A DNA stretch of 13,442 nucleotides from positions 1 through 13,442 of the forward strand of contig JBAXLO010000121.1 in NCBI GenBank assembly GCA_037134755.1, written 5' to 3'. Of the stretch, positions 7,814-13,442 are shown one piece after another (position 1 is the stretch's first letter; each line of letters begins with the position of its first letter). The position numbers and the translations under genes were made by a program. The stretch comes from JBAXLO01 sp037134755. GTDB lineage: Bacteria; Bacteroidota; Bacteroidia; Bacteroidales; JACABE01. Below the pieces are notes generated by a model. That model saw nothing but the letters and a program-made list of their open reading frames with translations, was not told the origin of the DNA and searched no databases.

Positions 7814-9088
7814 CTAAATAAAGAAAAGCAATAAGATATTAATCACAATAATAATCCCAAAACTTATTATCATCTTCTTGCGTATTGTCTTTTCTGAAAA
7901 AGAAATCGAATAAATCATCTTTAAAAAATTATTACTTATTATTGCCTGGAATGTTGCCAGTGCAATTATAGTTTCTGCCACTTCGTATTTGCCCTGAAAC
8001 AAATTGATAAGAAAAGGATCAATGTCGGTAACACCGACTAATACGGATAATACATTTAAACCTCCTGTACCGAAATTCTTAATCGTATAATAAGTTATAA
8101 AGCTAAATGCTATAAACAGCAATGTGAAAATTAGTGCAACTTTAAACTCCAAAGGGTTTTTATCATTAACAATCTGTGTTGTGTCCTCAGCTTCATCTTT
8201 CTTTTTTGTATACATCAAAAATATCCCTATACCAGTTGTTATTAAAAACATTATAATAAAATAAGGCATAGTTCTTGAAAATAAAGAGGCATTAAAAATC
8301 AAAATAATAATAAAGATTCTTAGATACATCATTGCAGTGGCAAAAATGATAGCTGCTGCGTATTTGTTTAAGTCTTTTTCGTTTGAGGTCTTACTCTTTC
8401 GCGATAGAATTACAGTTGTTGCCGTACTGCTATACAGGCCTCCCAGTATTCCTGAGACTATAATCCCTGAATCGTGGAAAACAAATTTCCTTAGCAAATA
8501 ACTAAAGTAAGAAATGCTTGAGATTACTACCACTGCCAGCCATATTCTATAGGGTGTTAAGCTTATTTCGGGGATTATTCTTTCGTTTGGGATTATTGGG
8601 AGTATGATACCGATTATTACAAGGAATTTAGCGAGTGTTACAAACTCTTCTTTGTCGAGTTTGTCGGTAAATATCATGAAAGTATCTTTTAATTCGGTTA
8701 AAATTAATACTGCAACAACTATTGTAAGTGTAAGCCACGATGGTTGTGTGATTACGATTGGTGCCAGGCAATAGGTTATCAATGCTATCATGATGGTTGT
8801 TAAGCCGAACCTTTGAAAGGTTAAGAGTTTGAAGTAATAATTAATTCCTAATAAAAACACCAATGCCATTCCACCACCGGCATAGAAATAATGGTTGGAA
8901 GGTTCAATTACGTATAAGATAAAGCCTAATATGCCTATAAATGCAAACGTTCTGTCGGTACCGAACACATGTTTTTCGTCTACCATTTGATGAAGTTTGC
9001 GTTGTGATAATCCTATCAACAAAGAGAATACGCTTACTAATAAGAAGTTTATTAATTCTTTGGGTATTGAGTTTAAGAATGCTTGCAT
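7814..9088 (-). CDS. MgtC/SapB-DUF4010 family membrane protein
   Basis: This is a 424-residue polytopic inner-membrane protein with roughly a dozen hydrophobic segments. The N-terminal part (about 10-140) resembles the MgtC/SapB domain: FSLLIGLSQRK at 21-31, then FGTDRTFAFIGILGF at 42-56, where the Arg-Thr precedes the next helix. The C-terminal half fits DUF4010 (PF13194), with the recognisable motif SGILGGLYSSTATTVILSRKSK at about 212-233 and VLVGVTDIDPFLINL at about 349-363. A charged cytoplasmic-type stretch (about 295-312) separates two halves of the C-terminal domain. MgtC relatives are linked to Mg2+ homeostasis, but the substrate or role of DUF4010 proteins is not established and no ion can be assigned here. 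ATG start. It converges with rnc and lies 137 bases downstream of the symporter gene on the same strand, so independent transcription is likely. Confidence 0.8.
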   Translation of the reverse strand: MQAFLNSIPKELINFLLVSVFSLLIGLSQRKLHQMVDEKHVFGTDRTFAFIGILGFILYVIEPSNHYFYAGGGMALVFLLGINYYFKLLTFQRFGLTTIMIALITYCLAPIVITQPSWLTLTIVVAVLILTELKDTFMIFTDKLDKEEFVTLAKFLVIIGIILPIIPNERIIPEISLTPYRIWLAVVVISSISYFSYLLRKFVFHDSGIIVSGILGGLYSSTATTVILSRKSKTSNEKDLNKYAAAIIFATAMMYLRIFIIILIFNASLFSRTMPYFIIMFLITTGIGIFLMYTKKKDEAEDTTQIVNDKNPLEFKVALIFTLLFIAFSFITYYTIKNFGTGGLNVLSVLVGVTDIDPFLINLFQGKYEVAETIIALATFQAIISNNFLKMIYSISFSEKTIRKKMIISFGIIIVINILLLFFI

Positions 9089-9190
9089 TACTATTAATAT
9101 TTAGCAGTTGTACGCAATATATCTATTAAAGTTGTATAATAATGATGAATTTGAAAAGACATATTATCATAAACTAATTTGATATTAACT

Positions 9191-9226
9191 TCAAGTACTG
9201 TAAGTATTGCAAGTACTTCAAGTACT
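9191..9226. repeat. Four-copy 9-bp tandem repeat (consensus nCAAGTACT)
   Basis: Units TCAAGTACT, GTAAGTATT, GCAAGTACT and TCAAGTACT lie head to tail at 9191-9199, 9200-9208, 9209-9217 and 9218-9226. The last base of the array is part of the symporter stop codon. Each full unit contains the palindrome AGTACT, so the transcript past the symporter could fold several alternative short hairpins. It may serve as the 3' end signal of the symporter mRNA, or be a simple microsatellite. Confidence 0.7.
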
Positions 9227-10674
9227 TATTTCCTTTTATGAATAAAAAGCAATCCCATAAAGGTAAGAAATCCATTAAGGATGATGAGTTCGAAGCCAAA
9301 CTCATAGCCATTAAACCATACTTTGGAATGTGTGCTTAAGATATAACATATTATTGGTGATAAAATGGCGATTAAAGGTACCCATTTGTCGTTTGTTTTT
9401 AATTTTGTGAAGAGTCCAAAGGAATAAAGACCCAGTAATGGACCATAAGTGTAGCCTGCAATTTTAAAGAGGTTCTTTACTACTGTGCCATCGTTGATGG
9501 CTCTAAAAGCGATGATGACAAGCAGCAATAAGATCGCAAAACTTATATGTACAATATAGCGTAGGCGAATCTTATGCTTCTCATCCATATTCTTTTTCTT
9601 ATTTAAACCTAAAAAATCGATGCAAAAAGAAGTTGTGAGCGAAGTTAATGCGCCATCGGCACTGGGATAAGCGGCAGATATCAAACCAATCATAAAGATT
9701 AAACCGGCTACCGGCCCTAAATGACGGATAGATACGATAGAAAACAAATCATCGCTGGCGGTGGGTGGAGTTATGCCTTTAGTTTTAATGTAAATCAATA
9801 AGATTGCACCCAGAAACAGGAACAAAAGATTGACGAAAACAAGAATGAAGCTAAAGCTGAACATGTTTTTCTGGGCTTCCTTAATGTTTTTACAACTTAA
9901 GTTCTTTTGCATCATCTCCTGATCGAGACCGGTCATGGTTATCGTGATAAACATACCGCTAAAGAACTGTTTGATATAGTTTCTCGGGTCGTTCCAGTCG
10001 GTTACTATTATCTTTGAATTGATGGAATGAACAACATTGCCGATCATGTCGAAAAAGCCGGTGTTAAGTTCTTTAAGGATAAAGAATATCGTCAATACTA
10101 AAGCCCCAAGCATAAAGGTTGTTTGCAAAGTATCTGTCCAGATGATCGTTTTGATGCCTCCTTTAAAAGTATAAACGATTATTAACAAGATAAACATACT
10201 AACGGTAAAGCCGAAAGGAATATTCCAGGCATCGAAGATGAATATTTGCAGCACATTTACAACTAAGAACATGCGGAACGAAGCTCCGATAACTCTTGAG
10301 ATAATAAAAAAGAAAGCACCCGTCTTATACGACCAGAAACCGAAGCGTTGATCGAGGTAAGTGTAAATACTAGTGAGGTTGAGCCTGTAATAAAGCGGCA
10401 TCAGCACCAAAGCAATGACGAAATAGCCTGCAAGATAGCCCAACACCACCATAAGGTAGGTGAATTGTGTATCACGAACCCAGCCCGGCACCGACAAAAA
10501 GGTGACACCCGACATCGAAGCCCCAATCATTCCATACGCAATGACGAACCACGGAGACGATCGGTTGCCACGGAAGAAGGATTCATTGTTGGCTCTTCTG
10601 GCAGTAATCCAAGTGATTGCAAAGAGCAAAACAGTGTATCCCAAGAAGCTAAAAAGTATTAATTGAGGTGTCAA
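9226..10674 (-). CDS. Sodium:solute symporter (SSS family), TTG start
   Basis: This 482-residue membrane protein has about 13 predicted helices and belongs to the solute:sodium symporter family (PF00474). It couples Na+ entry to uptake of an unidentified solute. Visible landmarks are GNRSSPWFVIAYGMIGASMSGVTF (36-59, first unwound helix), VPGWV at 62-66, FKGGIKTIIWTDTLQT (170-185), MTGLDQEMMQKNLSC (247-261) and AAYPSADGALTSLTTSF (334-350), the last carrying the Ser/Thr cluster near the Na2 site. Bacteroidetes members of this subgroup have no firm substrate. The frame opens at TTG 10674-10672, preceded within 24 bases by an in-frame stop and no ATG or GTG. The resulting N-terminus MTPQLILFSFLGYT fits the family. 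Divergent from recR. Its 3' end runs into a 9-bp tandem repeat. Parts of its 5' half look more GC-rich than the neighbours. Confidence 0.88.
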   Translation of the reverse strand: MTPQLILFSFLGYTVLLFAITWITARRANNESFFRGNRSSPWFVIAYGMIGASMSGVTFLSVPGWVRDTQFTYLMVVLGYLAGYFVIALVLMPLYYRLNLTSIYTYLDQRFGFWSYKTGAFFFIISRVIGASFRMFLVVNVLQIFIFDAWNIPFGFTVSMFILLIIVYTFKGGIKTIIWTDTLQTTFMLGALVLTIFFILKELNTGFFDMIGNVVHSINSKIIVTDWNDPRNYIKQFFSGMFITITMTGLDQEMMQKNLSCKNIKEAQKNMFSFSFILVFVNLLFLFLGAILLIYIKTKGITPPTASDDLFSIVSIRHLGPVAGLIFMIGLISAAYPSADGALTSLTTSFCIDFLGLNKKKNMDEKHKIRLRYIVHISFAILLLLVIIAFRAINDGTVVKNLFKIAGYTYGPLLGLYSFGLFTKLKTNDKWVPLIAILSPIICYILSTHSKVWFNGYEFGFELIILNGFLTFMGLLFIHKRK

Positions 10675-10711
10675 ATTATTGTTATTAATTGTGTTTTACA
10701 AAATGAAAGGG

Positions 10712-10742
10712 CAAAAGTACAAAAAGGATTGCTACTTTCCAT
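10712..10742 (-). promoter_or_regulatory. Symporter promoter
   Basis: On the minus strand TACTTTTG (10719 to 10712) is a perfect TAnnTTTG box followed by CCC. Exactly 20 bases upstream is ATG (10742 to 10740), one mismatch from the TTG -33 element. The box lies 37 bases before the TTG start at 10674. Confidence 0.6.
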
Positions 10743-10759
10743 TAAAAATAGTAATTTTA
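10729..10759 (+). promoter_or_regulatory. recR promoter, overlapping the symporter promoter
   Basis: TTG at 10729-10731, a 20-base spacer, then TAATTTTA at 10752-10759, one mismatch from TAnnTTTG. The box ends 26 bases before the recR GTG. The element overlaps the oppositely oriented symporter promoter over 10729-10742. Confidence 0.5.
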
Positions 10760-10785
10760 CCGTCAAATAATAGCAAACAATAAGA

Positions 10786-11400
10786 GTGGAAAACCTACCT
10801 TCTAAATTAGTAGAGAATGCAGTAAATGAATTGTCGAGGCTGCCCGGCATTGGTAAGAAGACAGCTTTGCGTTTAGCACTGTTTCTTCTGAAACAAGACC
10901 TTAATATGGTTGAAGATTTTGGTAATTCTGTTATCAAAATGAGGAGGGAAGTAAGATATTGTGTGAGTTGCCACAATATTTCGGACGATGATGTGTGTGA
11001 GATCTGCAAAAGTACTAAAAGAAACCGCTCTATTATCTGCGTGGTGGAAGATATCAGGGATGTAATGGCGATTGAAAACACTTCGCAATACAATGGTGTG
11101 TATCATGTGCTTGGCGGCATCATTTCGCCTATTGAAGGTATTGGTCCGGGGGATATTAACGTGAAATCATTAGTGGAAAAGGTTCAAATAGGGGATGTAA
11201 AAGAGATAATTATGGCGTTGCCTACCACCATTGAAGGCGATACTACCAACTTTTATCTTTATAAGCAATTAAAACCTTATGATGTTATCGTTTCGACTAT
11301 TGCACGTGGCATTGCAATAGGTGATGACCTGGAATATACCGATGAAATTACCTTGGGACGTTCGATAATTAATAGAACTCCTTATATAAATGCGATGTAG
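10786..11400 (+). CDS. recR: Recombination mediator protein RecR (GTG start)
   Basis: RecR acts with RecO (and RecF) to load RecA on gapped single-stranded DNA in the cytoplasm. The 204-residue protein shows the full architecture. A helix-hairpin-helix lies at 19-27 (LPGIGKKTA), a four-cysteine zinc finger has C59, C62, C71 and C74, and a Toprim domain begins at VVEDIRDVMAIE (86-97). The C-terminal signature ARGIAIGDDLEYTDEITL is at 173-190, ending in GRSIINRTPY. The start is GTG; the resulting MENLPSKLVENAVNELSRLPG matches the family N-terminus and no ATG is available upstream in frame. It is divergent from the symporter, a neighbour with no obvious functional link. A stem-loop with a T-rich tail overlaps its stop codon. 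Confidence 0.97.
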   Translation: MENLPSKLVENAVNELSRLPGIGKKTALRLALFLLKQDLNMVEDFGNSVIKMRREVRYCVSCHNISDDDVCEICKSTKRNRSIICVVEDIRDVMAIENTSQYNGVYHVLGGIISPIEGIGPGDINVKSLVEKVQIGDVKEIIMALPTTIEGDTTNFYLYKQLKPYDVIVSTIARGIAIGDDLEYTDEITLGRSIINRTPYINAM

Positions 11401-11429
11401 GCATCGTTAAATAAAATAAATGCCTTTTA
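11399..11429 (+). terminator. recR terminator
   Basis: AGGCAT (11399-11404, overlapping the recR stop) pairs with ATGCCT (11420-11425) over 6 bp, with a 15-base AT-only inner loop apart from its first bases. TTTT and further T-rich sequence follow. An alternative pairing, ATAAAATAAA (11411-11420) with TTTATTTTAT (11433-11442), overlaps it. Confidence 0.5.
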
Positions 11430-11508
11430 AATTTTATTTTATCATACTGTAAAAGTAAACTTAATTCTAATATCAATTAAAGTTTTCTATTATTCAATAA
11501 AATTAGTA

Positions 11509-12603
11509 TCATTTCTTCTCTAATTCAATTATCTCAGCTATAAATTTCTTTTCTTTTTCGGTTAATTTAATTTGTTCCATAGTTAAATTAGGGTCAGGGA
11601 TATACCATTCATACTTATTAAAATAATCTTGAAGATCTTTTGTCTTAAAAGCATAACCATATTGTGCATAGATGGTATTCCTTATTATCTTTAACTCGGC
11701 TTTAGTAAATGGCTCTATGTCATAATCCTTAAGATCAGTTTTAAAATACCTAAGAGCTTTGTCCGTATTTATTGCATTAACATAATCAGCATACGTATTA
11801 GTTACAAATACATTATTATTGAATATACCAAACTCAATATCATGTATTGGTTTAATATTTGAAGCTTTAACTTGAAGCATACCTGACAAAATTCTTACCA
11901 TTCTAATTGAATCTTCGATATATTCATACTTAACATTTGTAACTTTACCTGTGCCAATGATAGACCAATCAGCATTCTTACCAAAAATATCCGTTAAATA
12001 GAAATATTTATTAGTCCCCATATCTATTTGCACAGTCAAATCTTTAATAGTACCATTAGCCCATTTAGAACCTGTGGTGAGTATATAATTATATATTTGG
12101 TCTATTTCAATATTACTGCTGGCTGGATACTCATAGCTATGGAAAATCTTATTTATACCGGGTTTAAAGGTAACTTCAAAAAGATAAACAAACAATCCAC
12201 CTTCATATTCTGTAGTTTTAATAATACTTGGATCTTTTAACTCACAATCTTCACATTCTGCAAATTTCAAATTATAAGGAAGAATATCGCCATCTTTAAT
12301 AATTCTAAAGTTTTTAATTTGATTACTGTTGTATTGTTCTTCAGAAGCTCCACCATGTGCTCTCGGAGCTTGAAATCCCAACAATAGTTTTCTGTCAACA
12401 CTTTCAGGATTGTTAAATTCGAAATATATATCTACCTGAGCTTTATTATTAGCACACGTAAAGCTAAGTATTTCTTTATCCATCGAAATCTTTGTCTCTT
12501 TTGTTGGATAAATAAGCCCACCTTTGGTAAGATAAGTGCCGTCATCTCCAAACACTAACATTGTGTAGAAAAGGATAGCTATTGTTGTTGCAACTTTTCT
12601 CAT
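11509..12603 (-). CDS. Exported DUF4424-like / YARHG domain protein
   Basis: This is a 364-residue exported protein of unknown function. I place the start at the ATG 12603-12601, because a signal peptide follows at once (MRKVATTIAILFYTMLVFG, cleavage near 19-20). The frame stays open to a TTG at 12672, but that extension is not signal-like and runs over the promoter. The N-terminal region (about 20-150) opens with DDGTYLTKGGLIYPTKE and alternating beta strands, resembling DUF4424 domains, a tentative match. A Cys pair, CEDC, is at about 117-120. The C-terminus (about 298-360) is a YARHG domain (PF13308): FTKAELKIIRNTIYAQYGYAF, YFNKYEWYIPD and LTEKEKKFIAEI, with YAQYG (312-316) in place of the namesake YARHG. 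The family is extracellular or periplasmic and its role is not established. No operon partner is clear, but its promoter matches that of the lipoprotein gene upstream. Confidence 0.8.
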   Translation of the reverse strand: MRKVATTIAILFYTMLVFGDDGTYLTKGGLIYPTKETKISMDKEILSFTCANNKAQVDIYFEFNNPESVDRKLLLGFQAPRAHGGASEEQYNSNQIKNFRIIKDGDILPYNLKFAECEDCELKDPSIIKTTEYEGGLFVYLFEVTFKPGINKIFHSYEYPASSNIEIDQIYNYILTTGSKWANGTIKDLTVQIDMGTNKYFYLTDIFGKNADWSIIGTGKVTNVKYEYIEDSIRMVRILSGMLQVKASNIKPIHDIEFGIFNNNVFVTNTYADYVNAINTDKALRYFKTDLKDYDIEPFTKAELKIIRNTIYAQYGYAFKTKDLQDYFNKYEWYIPDPNLTMEQIKLTEKEKKFIAEIIELEKK

Positions 12604-12646
12604 ATTATAAGATTTAATACATTTATAAATATTAAAATTACCGATG

Positions 12647-12673
12647 TAAAAGTAAATATTTCTTCGATACAAA
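12647..12673 (-). promoter_or_regulatory. Promoter of the YARHG gene (shared motif, copy 1)
   Basis: On the minus strand TTTG (12673-12670), 15 bases, then TACTTTTA (12654-12647) and CA. The -7 box is one mismatch from TAnnTTTG. The same 29-base pattern recurs upstream of the lipoprotein gene with identical spacing and a shared TATYGAAGAAA start to the spacer. The box lies 43 bases before the ATG. Confidence 0.55.
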
Positions 12674-12785
12674 GTAATGTTATCTAAAAATTATACCACT
12701 TTCGTGGGATGGATTGAAGAACAAAGGGAGAAATTGACTAAAAGTTATAAAAAAGATGAAAGAAAGTTAGAAAGTATAATAATTA

Positions 12786-13301
12786 TCAGTTATCTAAAGT
12801 AAATTCATTGCTCCATATTATATCTTTATTCTCCCTTTTCTTTTTAATAATAGTATGATCTAATTCATCCCCCATTTTTGAGAAACTTTTTTCTTTAATT
12901 AATATAAAACCGACTTTATATTTCTTCATTTTATTTTTATTTTTAACTCCAAGAACAACAATCCTATCGACATAAGTTAGTACTTTACCTGGTTCAATCT
13001 TTTTTACGACAGGATAGTTACTATCACAAAAGCGATAATAATATATACCAATAGAATCATCATTAAAAATAAAATTTTCACCCCAAGTACATTTCATAAT
13101 CCAAAAACTAATAGTCGAATCTGTATTGTTTTTTAACTTAACAATGCAAGAATAGAAATCACCTTGTAACCCATAAACATTATGAAAGTCTGATTTCTTA
13201 ATACTCTTCACCTCTACTTCAAGACCTTTCTTTTTTATTTTATTTGTAGAGCATTGGCTAAATAAGATAGCTAGACTTATTATAAAGATTATTTTTTTCA
13301 T
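12786..13301 (-). CDS. Small lipoprotein of unknown function
   Basis: This is a 171-residue protein with a type II signal peptide. MKKIIFIISLAILFSQC gives a charged start, hydrophobic core and lipobox ending at Cys17, followed by a lysine-rich linker. It should be lipid-anchored, in the inner or outer membrane. The mature part reads as a beta-rich single domain (about 28-165), with LKNNTDSTISFWIMKCTW near 55-72, FCDSNYPVVKKIEPGKVLTY near 91-110, and three further cysteines in the mature domain (about 52, 67 and 92). I do not recognise a named family, although the 'NNTDSTISFW... CDSNYP... PGK' pattern feels familiar from uncharacterised Bacteroidetes proteins. No catalytic motif is evident. 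ATG start. It shares a promoter pattern with the downstream YARHG gene but is separated from it by about 180 bases and by that gene's own promoter. Confidence 0.75.
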   Translation of the reverse strand: MKKIIFIISLAILFSQCSTNKIKKKGLEVEVKSIKKSDFHNVYGLQGDFYSCIVKLKNNTDSTISFWIMKCTWGENFIFNDDSIGIYYYRFCDSNYPVVKKIEPGKVLTYVDRIVVLGVKNKNKMKKYKVGFILIKEKSFSKMGDELDHTIIKKKRENKDIIWSNEFTLDN

Positions 13302-13338
13302 ACTAATATTTCTTTTTAGTTTTATTGAAATTCCTCTG

Positions 13339-13365
13339 TAAAAGTACTCTTTTCTTCAATACAAA
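13339..13365 (-). promoter_or_regulatory. Promoter of the lipoprotein gene (shared motif, copy 2)
   Basis: On the minus strand TTTG (13365-13362), 15 bases, then TACTTTTA (13346-13339) and CA. This is the second copy of the element described for the YARHG gene, with the TATYGAAGAAA portion retained. The box ends 37 bases before the lipoprotein ATG. Confidence 0.55.
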
Positions 13366-13442
13366 CTAAGATTCACTAAAATTAATTAAAACCTGTTATT
13401 TCGTTAACATGTTTAAGATAACCATTCACTGGGGTTTTGGCT

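Noticed and set aside
10348..10666. Two plus-strand open frames (68-104 codons) inside the symporter gene
   Set aside because: They are antisense to conserved transmembrane segments. Their products are compositionally odd with no family resemblance, as expected where the symporter is locally GC-richer and so has fewer antisense stops.
10671..11093. 140-codon open frame antisense to recR, and a second antisense frame at 10873-11106
   Set aside because: Both lie wholly within well-supported recR and its upstream region, resemble no family, and look like mirror images of its codon usage.
12604..12672. N-terminal extension of the YARHG protein from a TTG at 12672
   Set aside because: The extension is Tyr/Asn/Ile-rich, precedes a clear signal peptide with its own ATG, and overlaps the promoter boxes.
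1..13442. Search for CRISPR arrays, tRNA/rRNA genes, transposases, toxin-antitoxin pairs or defence genes
   Set aside because: No regularly spaced repeats, cloverleaf sequences, terminal inverted repeats with a transposase, or recognisable defence domains were seen on either strand by eye.

Overview
The window is AT-rich DNA from a Bacteroidetes (Bacteroidota) genome, probably chromosomal. The main evidence is the acpP-fabF-rnc order, a MutS2 with a Smr tail, a paired aguB-aguA, a DUF6132-type membrane protein behind an exported thioredoxin, and a YARHG-domain secreted protein. Several upstream regions also carry the phylum's -7 promoter element (TAnnTTTG) in place of an E. coli -10 box, and strong Shine-Dalgarno sequences are absent. 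I cannot name the genus.

Layout. Positions 1-5215 are all on the minus strand: (right to left, in transcription order) mutS2, the aguB-aguA putrescine pair, an exported thioredoxin, and a small two-helix DUF6132-like protein cut by the left edge. A 325-base divergent spacer (5216-5540) holds the mutS2 and acpP promoters, a 20-bp perfect palindrome and a long imperfect stem-loop. Positions 5541-7801 are a plus-strand operon of acyl carrier protein, ketoacyl-ACP synthase II and ribonuclease III. It converges on a minus-strand MgtC/DUF4010 membrane protein (7814-9088) and a sodium:solute symporter (9226-10674), which are separated by a small 9-bp tandem repeat. recR (10786-11400, plus) is divergent from the symporter, and their promoters appear interleaved. 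Positions 11509-13301 hold two minus-strand genes for exported proteins of unknown function: a DUF4424-like/YARHG protein and a small lipoprotein. Their upstream regions share a matching 29-base promoter element.

How the genes fit together. acpP-fabF supply fatty acid elongation and rnc is the usual third gene. aguB-aguA convert agmatine to putrescine by the carbamoylputrescine route. mutS2 and recR are nucleic acid maintenance genes. Thioredoxin and the DUF6132 protein abut (stop codon then GTG), and both probably present cysteines to the periplasm.

Most of the window is ordinary housekeeping. I saw no mobile element, CRISPR array, tRNA, rRNA or obvious defence island. The observations most worth following are the shared promoter of the two exported proteins, the thioredoxin/DUF6132 pairing, the overlapping symporter/recR promoters, and a high share of non-ATG starts (5 of 13 genes), which moves the likely mutS2 start.
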